From CAZZKE01 sp964655005 (lineage in GTDB: Bacteria; Pseudomonadota; Alphaproteobacteria; Rhodospirillales; JABHCV01), in assembly GCA_964655005.1 (NCBI GenBank), contig CAZZKE010000006.1, positions 16,036-80,035 of the forward strand: 64,000 nucleotides of DNA, in the 5' to 3' direction. The translations under genes were made by a program, and so were the position numbers. The notes beneath the pieces were generated by a model, which worked only from the letters and a program-made list of their open reading frames with translations, made no database searches and was not told the DNA's origin. Positions 50,815 through 59,933 of this stretch are shown here, piece after piece. Every line of letters begins with the position of its first letter. Position 1 is the first letter of the stretch.

Positions 50815-50949
50815 ATGCCTATGACTTATTTTGAAGACCATGTTGAGATCATTACCGATGGCGGTCGCCGTCGGCGCTGGCCGGCATCTGAAAAGCTTCG
50901 TATTGTGGAAGAGAGTTTCGAGCCCGGCGAGACGGTATCGAGCGTCGCC
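50815..50949 (+). pseudogene. IS66/IS3-type transposase OrfA, N-terminal remnant
   Basis: About 45 codons encode VEIITDGGRRRRWPASEKLRIVEESFEPGETVSSVA, the HTH_Tnp_1-type N-terminus of an IS66/IS3 OrfA. Beyond residue 45 the frame continues into unrelated sequence (YDELLVAFGLGWVCGYW), so the gene is truncated. No inverted repeats or target duplications were found. Confidence 0.7.
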
Positions 50950-50999
50950 CTTCCCTATGACGAACTTCTTGTGGCCTTTGGGTTGGGCTGGGTATGCGG

Positions 51000-51608
51000 C
51001 TATTGGCGAGCCTCGACGTACATCAAACGGGCCATGATCACTAATCCAAATAGAAGAGATATTGCCATGATTATCCAAAAAGCGATGATCAGCCAAAACG
51101 CTTCAAGCCAAAATCCCAAAATGAGTGCTGCACATGCAATCTGAAGAAAAAACACGGAGATCGAGCCGTGGTCATTTCCTGCCTGCACATCCTTCTGAAG
51201 CATGAAAACCCAAGGAGTGGTAGCTACCGCATACGCCCACAGTAGGTACGGCAACGCTTTGTCATCTATCGGAACGCCCTTAAGCAAAACCAAAAAAGCC
51301 CCGAACGCCCATGCAGTCATAACAATGTAGGTCCATGAGTGTCCGACCAATAGAATTGGTACCGCAATGATACGTGCCAAGAAAGAATCACTTCCCCACA
51401 TTCTCATGGCTGGTAGAGCTAACACTATTCCTGGCAACATCAGTAGGCTACATATCATGGCTCCACCGATCATGCCTACGACGCCGGTACCAATTGTTTT
51501 CCAATCACCTAAAACTGCCAGCCAAACACCAGCGACGACACCGCCGAGCATGTTTAAGAGCATCAGCGGAACAGTGACTACTGGGATCAACGCCAATAAC
51601 CAACCCAT
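51000..51608 (-). CDS. Hypothetical membrane protein
   Basis: A 202-residue protein with six predicted hydrophobic helices (for example LLALIPVVTVPLMLLNMLGG, LLMLPGIVLALPAM, YIVMTAWAFGAFLVLL, and a C-terminal IIAFWIIMAISLLFGLVIM). I do not recognise a family. It begins 7 bp after the stop of a nuclease remnant on the same strand and lies between transposon remains and a tRNA, so it is probably acquired DNA. Lower G+C look than flanking genes is suggested by the more A/T-rich codons (aat, aaa, cca). Confidence 0.6.
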   Translation of the reverse strand: MGWLLALIPVVTVPLMLLNMLGGVVAGVWLAVLGDWKTIGTGVVGMIGGAMICSLLMLPGIVLALPAMRMWGSDSFLARIIAVPILLVGHSWTYIVMTAWAFGAFLVLLKGVPIDDKALPYLLWAYAVATTPWVFMLQKDVQAGNDHGSISVFFLQIACAALILGFWLEAFWLIIAFWIIMAISLLFGLVIMARLMYVEARQ

Positions 51609-51614
51609 CTTCCC

Positions 51615-51740
51615 TCACTTTCGCCGCCACTCCCACGGCACCATGAACTCTCCCTGCCACATACCGACACGAGTATCATGCGCTATGTCTTCCTCGTCAA
51701 CGTAGTCCTTTGAATACCTGCGATAGGCCAAAGGAATTAC
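51615..51740 (-). pseudogene. Thermonuclease (SNase)-family C-terminal remnant
   Basis: The minus strand encodes AYRRYSKDYVDEEDIAHDTR, then VGMWQGEFMVPWEWRRK and a stop. This is the typical end of Staphylococcal-nuclease-like proteins (AYRRYS..YV....., G.W...F..PW.WRR). The upstream part is missing and is replaced by the AATTACGG repeat array, which abuts it. Only about 40 codons remain. Confidence 0.65.
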
Positions 51741-51797
51741 GGAATTACGGCGACGAATTACGGCGAATTACGGCGAATTACGGCGACAGCTTACTAA
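51733..51797. repeat. Dispersed AATTACGGCGACA repeat, copy A
   Basis: Tandem copies of GAATTACGGC(g) ending in GACAGCTTACTAATT. The same start (GGAATTACGGCGAC) and end (GGCGACAG....ACTAA) recur at 63922-63968. It may be the end of a mobile or REP-like element. Confidence 0.7.
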
Positions 51798-51809
51798 TTG
51801 GCCTCAAGT

Positions 51810-51850
51810 TCAAAGCCCCGCCGGCTCTCCGCTGGTGGGGCTTTGATTTT
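51810..51850. terminator. Hairpin downstream of tRNA-His
   Basis: TCAAAGCCCC / GGGGCTTTGA is a 10-bp stem with a GC-rich loop. On the plus strand it is followed by TTTT; on the minus strand it lies just past the tRNA-His 3' end and probably ends that transcript. Confidence 0.65.
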
Positions 51851-51867
51851 GCGGAATATGAAGATGA

Positions 51868-51944
51868 TGGGGTGGCTGACGGGATTTGAACCCGCGACAA
51901 CCGGCACCACAAGCCGGGGCTCTACCAGCTGAGCTACAGCCACC
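51868..51944 (-). tRNA. tRNA-His(GTG)
   Basis: The minus strand folds as a cloverleaf: acceptor GTGGCTG/CAGCCAC, D-arm with AGCTCAGCTGGTAGAGC, anticodon stem CCGGC/GCCGG with loop TTGTGGT (anticodon GTG at 51908-51910), T-arm with GGTTCAAATCC. An extra G at position -1 opposite C73, the tRNA-His hallmark, is encoded, as is the 3' CCA (51868-51870). Confidence 0.96.
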
Positions 51945-52018
51945 ATCACGCCATCATGCGCCTACTGCGGCGCGGGCGGCATTATGTAATCCCCTGCCAC
52001 AGTAACGTCAAGCGATGT

Positions 52019-52059
52019 GCCGTCGATTTAAATCGATGGCAAACCTTGACAAGGATCAT
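52019..52059. promoter_or_regulatory. Palindrome and FNR-like site upstream of the dihaem cytochrome c gene
   Basis: TCGATTTAAATCGA (52023-52036) is a perfect palindrome whose flanks extend the symmetry. Next comes TTGACAAGGATCAT (52046-52059), close to TTGAT-N4-ATCAA, the FNR/DNR box; TTGACA here may also act as a -35. A Crp/Fnr-family regulator is the next gene after the cytochrome. About 92 bp separate the site from the cytochrome start. Confidence 0.5.
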
Positions 52060-52151
52060 GTTTCGATTAGTCCGATCATGATAACAATCCCAGCATGTAA
52101 AAAATAATAATTACTAGAACGCAAATTCACCAGACAGAATGGAGAGGAACG

Positions 52152-52931
52152 ATGAGACATTTATTTTCAAGCCTCGCTTCGCTCACCATCGCCGCCATCG
52201 CCACGGCGGCATTAGCCTTCGCCACGACGGCGGCGGCGGACGATGGCGATAGCGATGGTAAATTTCACGCCCACAACCCGACCGATATCTGGGACATTGC
52301 GCGCGGTGCGCAGCTTTATGACAACTGGATGGCGGCGACCGACGCCGATGAACCCAAGGGGACTCATCCGGCCTACCCGGCGGTCGGCAAAAAGAAAGGC
52401 AAAACCACCTGGCGCTGCAAGGAGTGCCACGGCTGGGACGGGCTGGGCAAGGACGGCGCCTATAGCAAGGGGTCTCACTTCACCGGCATCAGGGGCATCC
52501 GCGCCATGATTGGCGTCCCGGTCGAAAAAATTCACAAGGTCATTATGAACAAGACGCACGGGTATAATACCCGGATGATTTCCCACTCTGCCATGGAAAA
52601 ACTGGCCCTGTTTATCAGCAGGGGCCAGATCACCATGGACAAATATATAGACCGCCAGACCAAAAAACCGTTGAATGCCAATATCGATCGCGGCGCTTCT
52701 TTCTACCAAACCATCTGCGCCAACTGCCACGGCTTCGACGGCAAGGAAATCAACTTCAAGACCCCGCCCAAGGCCGAATTTGTCGGCACCGTCGCGAGCG
52801 ATAATCCTTGGGAGATACTGTTCAAGATCCGCCACGGTCAGCCCGGGGCGCCGATGCCGGGCCTGATCATGCTGCCGATGAAGGATCTGGTTGATATCCT
52901 GGCCTATACGCAAACCTTGCCCGCAAAATAG
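52152..52931 (+). CDS. Exported dihaem cytochrome c
   Basis: A 259-residue protein with a signal peptide (residues 1-29, AAA-D). The two haem motifs are CKECH (residues 89-93) and CANCH (about 192-196), each within a class I-like cytochrome domain; the Met ligands may be in RMISHSAMEKL and GAPMPGLIMLPM. Similar dihaem cytochromes occur in sulfur- and iron-oxidising alphaproteobacteria but have no fixed function. It may accept electrons from the FccB-like flavoprotein 2 kb upstream (inference, other strand and interrupted by remnants). Confidence 0.85.
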   Translation: MRHLFSSLASLTIAAIATAALAFATTAAADDGDSDGKFHAHNPTDIWDIARGAQLYDNWMAATDADEPKGTHPAYPAVGKKKGKTTWRCKECHGWDGLGKDGAYSKGSHFTGIRGIRAMIGVPVEKIHKVIMNKTHGYNTRMISHSAMEKLALFISRGQITMDKYIDRQTKKPLNANIDRGASFYQTICANCHGFDGKEINFKTPPKAEFVGTVASDNPWEILFKIRHGQPGAPMPGLIMLPMKDLVDILAYTQTLPAK

Positions 52932-52961
52932 CGCATAATTTTGAAACATCGAACCGCAATG

Positions 52962-52996
52962 GACGCCGGCCCGGTCCCGGGGCCGGCGTCTCTTTG
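52962..52996 (+). terminator. Intrinsic terminator after the dihaem cytochrome
   Basis: GACGCCGGCC / GGCCGGCGTC stem, short loop, followed by TCTTTGT. Confidence 0.85.
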
Positions 52997-53053
52997 TAAA
53001 AAGATGATTCTTCGGATATCCTTGGCCGGTTCTTAAATGTAGGATGGCGCCGG

Positions 53054-53770
53054 ATGTCTAAAAAAGAAAAACCGGTTCTTAAATATAACCTGAGCGCCAT
53101 TGACGAATTATCGGCGCTGACCGGTGAAAATGTCTCTCTGCTTAATTCCAGGATATCTTGCCGGCACTACAAGGTCGGCCAGACCATCTTCATGCAGGGA
53201 GACCCCTGCCGGGGGCTGTATTTTGTCGAACAGGGGCTGGTCGTCGTCCGCAAGATTGACAGCGAGGGCCGCACCGCCGTGGTCAGGCTGGCTTTCAAAG
53301 GCGATACGCTTGGCTATCGACCGATGCTGGCCAAGGAAAACCACCGGGCCGGCGCCGAAGTCATAAAGGCGGCGACGGTGTGTTTTCTGGATAGCCAAAC
53401 CATGCTGGAGATTCTCCGTCACAACCCCGATCTGGGCATGAAATTCCTGGAACGCACGGCCAAGGCGCTGGGCGAGGTCGAGGAGAGATTTTTCGAGGTG
53501 GCGGCCCTGAACGTGCGGATCAGGCTGGTTCATTTGCTGCTTCTGCTGAACGACCGCTTCGGACGCATTTCCAGTGACGGCAAGCTGATTTTGGAATTAC
53601 CGCTGACCCGCCGCGACATGGCCTCGATGATCGGCGCCCAGCCGGAATCCGTGTCGCGCACCATTCATGATTTACAGGCCGATGGACTGGCCAATTTTTC
53701 CGGTCGCGATGTTCATATTCCGGTCTATGAGCGGCTGGTCGATGAACTGCATTCCGGCCTGAATGCCTGA
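53054..53770 (+). CDS. Crp/Fnr-family transcription regulator
   Basis: A 238-residue protein: cyclic-nucleotide-binding-like beta roll (about 25-140; HYKVGQTIFMQGDPCRGLYFVEQG), a long helix, and a C-terminal helix-turn-helix with LTRRDMASMIGAQPESVSRTIHDLQ. The PESVSR recognition helix has the E..SR set that reads TTGAT half-sites, as in FNR/DNR. There is no N-terminal Cys cluster for an iron-sulfur centre, so it is DNR-like rather than FNR. The likely target is the FNR-like box in front of the adjacent cytochrome gene. Converges with the aminotransferase gene (2-bp gap). Confidence 0.9.
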   Translation: MSKKEKPVLKYNLSAIDELSALTGENVSLLNSRISCRHYKVGQTIFMQGDPCRGLYFVEQGLVVVRKIDSEGRTAVVRLAFKGDTLGYRPMLAKENHRAGAEVIKAATVCFLDSQTMLEILRHNPDLGMKFLERTAKALGEVEERFFEVAALNVRIRLVHLLLLLNDRFGRISSDGKLILELPLTRRDMASMIGAQPESVSRTIHDLQADGLANFSGRDVHIPVYERLVDELHSGLNA

Positions 53771-53772
53771 AA

Positions 53773-54930
53773 TCAGCCGAAATGCCGGGCCAGCCGGGCT
53801 ATCGCCTGGTCCAGCAGTTCGTCGCCCTTGCAAAAACAGAAACGCACGAAATGATCCAGGTCGGCCCGCTGATAAAAGGCGCTGACCGGCACCGCCGTAA
53901 CCCCTGCTTCGGTGGTGATGTGGCGGCAGAATTCGACGTCATCGCCGGCGAAGCCGAGCGGTCGGAAATCGACCGTCAGGAAATAAGTGCCGGCGCTTTC
54001 AAGAACGCCGAAGCCGATATCGGCCAATCCTTTCGACAGGCGGTCGCGCTTGCCCTGCAAGCCGGCGGCCAGCCCGGCAAAATAAGCATCGTCCTTTTGC
54101 AAGCCGAAGGCGGCGGCGAGCTGGAGATTGGGCGGTGTCGTGAAGGTGTTGAACTGGTGGGTCTTGGCGACGCTTGACAGCAAGTCGGCGGCGGCGGTGA
54201 TATAGCCGACCTTCCAGCCGGTCACCGAAAACGTCTTGCCCGCCGAACCGATGCGCAGGCAGCGCCGGCCCATGCCGGGCAGGGTCATCAGCGGAACATG
54301 CGGATGGCCCTGAAATGTCAGGTGCTCGTAAACTTCGTCGCAGACGGCGTAGGAGTCATGTTTTTCAAGCAATTCGGCGATACCGGAAAGTTCGTCCCGA
54401 TCGAACACCTTGCCCGCCGGATTGTGCGGCGAATTCAGGATAATAAGCTTGGTTTTGTCGGAAAAAGCGGCGGCCAGGTCGTCCATCGGCAACCGCCAGT
54501 CCGGCGGTTCGATACGAACCAGTCTGGCCACCCCGCCGGCGCGGCGGACGATCGGCAGATAGGAATCATACAATGGTTCGATCATCACCACCTCGTCGCC
54601 GGGATCGATTAACCCGAACAGGCAATCGGCCAGGGCCTCGGTGGCCCCCGAAGTGACCATCACCTCGCTCTGCCAGTCCACATCCAGACCATAAAACCGC
54701 TTGTTGGCGGCGGCCACCGCCTGGCGCAGGTCGGGCATGCCCATCATCGGGGGATACTGGTTCGGCCCGTCAATCAGGACTTGTGCGGCTTTTTGCCGGA
54801 TATCCAATGGTCCGTCCTGATCGGGAAAGCCCTGGCCCAGATTGATGGCGCGGTGTTCCGTGGCCAGTTGGCTCATCACCGTGAAAATCGTGGTGCCGTA
54901 ACCCGATAATATGGAATTGCCTGATTTCAT
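53773..54930 (-). CDS. Class I/II PLP-dependent aminotransferase
   Basis: A 385-residue fold-type I aminotransferase. The PLP-binding Lys is in SAGKTFSVTGWKVGY; the phosphate and ring contacts appear in TSGATEAL, NSPHNPAGKVF and CDEVYEHLTF. The start LGQGFPDQDGP is typical of the kynurenine/methionine (YbdL-like) aminotransferase subgroup. Substrate cannot be read from sequence. Transcribed away from glnB over a 232-bp gap. Confidence 0.9.
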   Translation of the reverse strand: MKSGNSILSGYGTTIFTVMSQLATEHRAINLGQGFPDQDGPLDIRQKAAQVLIDGPNQYPPMMGMPDLRQAVAAANKRFYGLDVDWQSEVMVTSGATEALADCLFGLIDPGDEVVMIEPLYDSYLPIVRRAGGVARLVRIEPPDWRLPMDDLAAAFSDKTKLIILNSPHNPAGKVFDRDELSGIAELLEKHDSYAVCDEVYEHLTFQGHPHVPLMTLPGMGRRCLRIGSAGKTFSVTGWKVGYITAAADLLSSVAKTHQFNTFTTPPNLQLAAAFGLQKDDAYFAGLAAGLQGKRDRLSKGLADIGFGVLESAGTYFLTVDFRPLGFAGDDVEFCRHITTEAGVTAVPVSAFYQRADLDHFVRFCFCKGDELLDQAIARLARHFG

Positions 54931-55103
54931 CGCGGTTCATTGTTGACTCACGGGCCGAACCGGTCCAGCTTTTTCTGAAAGGCCTGTCGTTTGGGCAAAT
55001 GCCTGTTGTTTGGGCATTTACGAGACCGGCAGACCCACCGGTTTCCATCCATATATCGCCTTATAATGTTGTTATCGTGCGGTTTATGTGCAATTTGGGA
55101 AAT

Positions 55104-55119
55104 TGGCACGGGTTATGCA
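55104..55119 (+). promoter_or_regulatory. Sigma-54 promoter of glnB-glnA
   Basis: TGGCACGGGTTATGCA: the -24 GG (55105-55106) and -12 GC (55117-55118) are 10 nt apart as required, and it matches TGGCACG-N4-TTGC with one mismatch (A for T). Transcription would begin about 55130, 33 bp before the glnB ATG. Sigma-54 control fits nitrogen regulation. Confidence 0.82.
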
Positions 55120-55162
55120 AAAACGCGGGTGCACGGGAAAACCATTCAAAGGCTTAACAAGC

Positions 55163-55501
55163 ATGAAAAAGATTGAAGCCATTATCAAGCCATTCAAACT
55201 GGATGAGGTAAAGGAAGCCCTGCATGAAATCGGTTTGCAGGGGATTACCGTCGTCGAAGCCAAAGGTTTCGGTCGCCAGAAAGGACACACCGAATTGTAC
55301 CGGGGGGCCGAATATGTGGTCGATTTCCTGCCCAAGGTGAAAATCGAAATCGTTCTTGATGACGCCATGGTAGAACGCGCCGTCGAGGCCATTCAGCAGG
55401 CCGCCCATACCGGGCGCATCGGTGATGGCAAGATATTTATCTCGCCGATCGAGGAAGCCATACGCGTACGCACCGGCGAACGCGGCTCCGAAGCCATCTA
55501 A
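55163..55501 (+). CDS. glnB: Nitrogen regulatory protein PII
   Basis: A 112-residue PII signal protein. The uridylylation Tyr51 is in HTELYRGAEYVVDFLPK, the T-loop; GRIGDGKIF is the B-loop that binds ATP/ADP; the C-loop includes VRTGERGSEAI. PII senses 2-oxoglutarate and ATP and controls glutamine synthetase. Followed 37 bp later by glnA. The ATG at 55163 is used since the family start MKKIEAIIKPF lies there. Confidence 0.97.
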   Translation: MKKIEAIIKPFKLDEVKEALHEIGLQGITVVEAKGFGRQKGHTELYRGAEYVVDFLPKVKIEIVLDDAMVERAVEAIQQAAHTGRIGDGKIFISPIEEAIRVRTGERGSEAI

Positions 55502-55538
55502 TTCTTACAACACCCAAGAAAAAAGGGAACTCCGCATA

Positions 55539-56960
<1,422 letters not shown>

Positions 56961-56991
56961 AATCAATCGGATTTTTCTAAATCCGGTAATC

Positions 56992-57024
56992 AGGGCTCCG
57001 TCTCGTGGCGGAGCCCTTTTTTTT
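56992..57024 (+). terminator. Intrinsic terminator after glnA
   Basis: AGGGCTCCG / CGGAGCCCT with an 8-nt loop and a run of T, 31 bp after the glnA stop. Confidence 0.93.
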
Positions 57025-57225
57025 GCCGTTACCGACCATCTAGAAAATTTTTCGTTATCTGCAAACAATTGCGCTTGTCCATTGACAACCATGAAAAAGC
57101 GGAGTCATTGTCCCTTAGCAAGGAAGAAATATCCTTAAAAAAGGCCTTGAGGGAGCCGTATTCCGACCGCTGGCTTTCTCGGTCAACGATATTTAAACGG
57201 TCGGCACAAATGGGAGGATACCATC

Positions 57226-58818
57226 TTGAAAAAGCTTGTCATCGGGGCCGCCGCCGGGCTGACCCTGGCGCTTGGCGCGTTTTCACCCGCCGAGGCCGCG
57301 AAAACACTGGTTTACTGTTCCGAGGCCAGTCCGGAAGGCTTTAATCCGGCGTTTTACACATCCGGCACGACGTTCGATGCGTCTTCTCGTCCAATATTTG
57401 ACGGCCTGGTGCAATTCGCCCGCGGCACCACCAAGATCGAGCCGGCGTTGGCCGAAAGCTGGTCCGTTACCAATGGCGGCAAGAGCTACACCTTCAAGCT
57501 GCGCCGGGGCGTCAAGTTCCAGACCACGAAAAACTTTACCCCCAGCCGGGACTTCAATGCCGATGACGTGGTCTTCAGCTTTGCCCGGCAATGGGACAAA
57601 AACCACCCCTACTACAAGGTTTCCGGCGGCGCCTACGAATACTTCAACGCCATGAGCATGCCGGATCTGATAAAGGGCATAGTCAAGGTCGATGATTACA
57701 CCGTGCGGTTCGACCTGAACCGGCCGGAAGCGCCGTTTATCGCCAATCTGGGCATGGACTTCGCCTCGATCTTCTCGGCCGAATACGCCGACAAAATGAT
57801 GAAAGCCGGGACCCCCGAACTGGTCGATCAAAACCCGGTCGGCACCGGGCCTTTCCAGCTTGTCGCGTATCAGAAGGATGCGACGATCCGTTACAAGGCC
57901 AACCCCGCTTACTGGGCCGGCAAGGCCAAGATCGACAATCTGGTCTATTCGATCACCCCCGATGCCTCGGTGCGGTATCAAAAACTGAAAACCGGCGAAT
58001 GCCACGTCATGCCTTATCCCAATCCGGCTGATCTGGCGGCCATGCGCAAGGATCCGAAAATCAACCTTCTGCAACAGGAAGGCTTGAACGTCGGCTATCT
58101 GGCCTATAACACCAAGAAGACACCGTTCACCGATGTCCGGGTTCGCAAGGCGCTGAACATGGCGATCAACAAGCAAGCCATCATCGACGCCGTCTTCCAG
58201 GGCGCCGGCAAGGTCGCCAAGAACCCGATTCCGCCGACCATCTGGTCTTACAACGACGCCACCAAGGACGACCCGTACGATCCGGCGGCGGCGAAAAAGC
58301 TGCTGGCCGAAGCCGGGGTCAAGAACCTCAAGACCAATATCTGGGCGATGCCGGTGCAACGCCCGTACAATCCGAACGCCCGCCGCATGGCCGAACTGAT
58401 TCAGGCCGACTGGGCGAAAGTCGGCGTGGATGCGAAAATCGTCAGCTTCGAATGGGGGGAATACCTGAAGCGTTCCAAGGCCGGTGAACACGACACCGTG
58501 CTGCTGGGCTGGACCGGCGACAATGGCGATCCGGATAACTTCCTGGCGGTCCTGCTGGGTTGTGACGCGGTCGGCGGGTCGAACCGGGCGGAATGGTGCT
58601 ACAAGCCGTTCAATGACCTTATCCAGGCGGCGAAAGTCACCAGCGATCAGGCCGAACGGACGAAGCTTTACAAAAAGGCGCAACTGATCTTCAAGGAACA
58701 GGCCCCATGGGCGACCATCGCCCATTCGGTCGTCTTCATGCCGATGCGCAAGGAAGTGGTCGGTTACAAGATCAATCCCTTCGGCGGCCATGGTTTCTAT
58801 GGCGTCGATCTGAAATAG
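57226..58818 (+). CDS. dppA: Dipeptide/oligopeptide ABC transporter, substrate-binding protein (DppA-like)
   Basis: A 530-residue family 5 extracellular binding protein. The start is TTG at 57226 with GGGAGG 8 bp before it. Residues 1-24 are a signal peptide (EAA-K). The mature protein opens KTLVYCSEASPEGFNPAFYTSG, and YFNAMSMPDLIKGIVKVDDYTV and GWTGDNGDPDNF are typical of the DppA group. It leads the dppABCDF operon, with about 200 bp of upstream leader. Peptides or haem could be substrates; the sequence does not decide. Confidence 0.92.
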   Translation: MKKLVIGAAAGLTLALGAFSPAEAAKTLVYCSEASPEGFNPAFYTSGTTFDASSRPIFDGLVQFARGTTKIEPALAESWSVTNGGKSYTFKLRRGVKFQTTKNFTPSRDFNADDVVFSFARQWDKNHPYYKVSGGAYEYFNAMSMPDLIKGIVKVDDYTVRFDLNRPEAPFIANLGMDFASIFSAEYADKMMKAGTPELVDQNPVGTGPFQLVAYQKDATIRYKANPAYWAGKAKIDNLVYSITPDASVRYQKLKTGECHVMPYPNPADLAAMRKDPKINLLQQEGLNVGYLAYNTKKTPFTDVRVRKALNMAINKQAIIDAVFQGAGKVAKNPIPPTIWSYNDATKDDPYDPAAAKKLLAEAGVKNLKTNIWAMPVQRPYNPNARRMAELIQADWAKVGVDAKIVSFEWGEYLKRSKAGEHDTVLLGWTGDNGDPDNFLAVLLGCDAVGGSNRAEWCYKPFNDLIQAAKVTSDQAERTKLYKKAQLIFKEQAPWATIAHSVVFMPMRKEVVGYKINPFGGHGFYGVDLK

Positions 58819-58849
58819 GCTTTTTTCCCAATAAGCCTGAACCGCGAAT

Positions 58850-58888
58850 AAAAGGGAGGGGTCTTGCCCGTAAGGCCCCTCCCCTTTT
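58850..58888 (+). terminator. Attenuator-like hairpin between dppA and dppB
   Basis: AAAAGGGAGGGG pairs with CCCCTCCCCTTTT (one bulge), ending in T4. It lies inside the operon, so it would reduce but not stop transcription of the membrane genes. A smaller stem AGGCTT / AAGCCT precedes it at 58817-58838. Confidence 0.75.
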
Positions 58889-58914
58889 CCTTGTAAGCCA
58901 ACCCGTCTGAGCAG

Positions 58915-59925
58915 ATGTTTCGATTCATTCTTTCCCGTATCGGATTGTTGATCCCGACTTTCCTGGGGGCGTCGATAGTCGCCTTCGGCTTTATCCGCCT
59001 GATTCCCGGCGATCCGATCGAGGTGCTGGCCGGTGAACGCGGCATCAGCCCCGAACGGCATGCCGAACTGATGGCCCAGTACGGCTTCGACCAACCCATC
59101 TGGGACCAATATTTCAATTTTCTGTTCAACTTGCTGCAAGGCGACCTGGGCCAGTCGATCGCCACCCGCAAGCCGGTAATAGACGAATTCCTGGTTCTTT
59201 TTCCGGCCACCCTGGAATTATCAATTTGCGCCATCCTGTTCGCCGTCATCATTGGCCTGCCGGCCGGCATCATCGCCAGCGTCAAACGCGGCTCGGTATT
59301 CGATCACACGGTCATGACGACGGCCCTGGTCGGCTATTCCATGCCCATTTACTGGCTTGGCCTGTTGATGATTATCCTGTTTTCCGTGACCCTTGGCTGG
59401 ACTCCGGTGTCGGGCCGTATTTCGTTCCTGTATTTCTTCGAGCCGGTAACCGGTTTCATGTTGATCGATTCATACCTTTCGGGCCAGGAAGGCGCCTTTC
59501 GCTCGGCCTTGAGCCATCTTGTCCTGCCAACCATCGCGCTAGGCACCATACCGATGGCGGTGATCGCCAGACAGACCCGCTCGGCCATGCTGGAGGTGCT
59601 TGGCGAGGACTATGTGCGCACGGCGCGGGCCAAGGGGTTGCCGCCGCTGCGGGTGATCGGCGTACATGCGCTAAGGAACGCCCTGATTCCGGTGGTCACC
59701 ACCATCGGCCTGCAGGTCGGCGTCCTGCTGGCCGGGGCTATCCTGACCGAATCCATTTTTTCGTGGCCCGGTATCGGCAAGTGGATGATCGATTCCATCT
59801 CCCGGCGGGATTATACGTCGGTCCAGGGCGGGCTGATGATGATCGCCGCCATCGTCATGGTGGTCAACCTGTTGGTCGATTTGCTGTACGGCCTGATTAA
59901 CCCGCGAATTCGACACACCCGTTGA
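58915..59925 (+). CDS. dppB: Peptide ABC transporter permease (DppB-like)
   Basis: A 336-residue permease with six hydrophobic helices. The start FRFILSRIGLLIPTFLGAS and the domain LVLPTIALGTIPMAVIARQTRSAMLEVLGEDYVRTARAKGL (EAA-like loop) are typical of the DppB family. It ends overlapping the region in front of dppC and converges with no other gene. Pairs with dppC to form the pore. Confidence 0.93.
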   Translation: MFRFILSRIGLLIPTFLGASIVAFGFIRLIPGDPIEVLAGERGISPERHAELMAQYGFDQPIWDQYFNFLFNLLQGDLGQSIATRKPVIDEFLVLFPATLELSICAILFAVIIGLPAGIIASVKRGSVFDHTVMTTALVGYSMPIYWLGLLMIILFSVTLGWTPVSGRISFLYFFEPVTGFMLIDSYLSGQEGAFRSALSHLVLPTIALGTIPMAVIARQTRSAMLEVLGEDYVRTARAKGLPPLRVIGVHALRNALIPVVTTIGLQVGVLLAGAILTESIFSWPGIGKWMIDSISRRDYTSVQGGLMMIAAIVMVVNLLVDLLYGLINPRIRHTR

Positions 59926-59933
59926 GACCACAT

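Noticed and set aside
50218..51096. Long minus-strand reading frame of 292 codons
   Set aside because: It is antisense to the small protein at 50250, to the OrfA remnant at 50815 and has Arg/Pro-biased composition; no family pattern is visible.
55070..55095. NtrC binding site upstream of glnB
   Set aside because: GTGC half-sites occur as direct, not inverted, repeats.
57283..59139. 618-codon minus-strand frame opposite dppA
   Set aside because: Antisense to a clear dppA with signal peptide; no recognisable domain.
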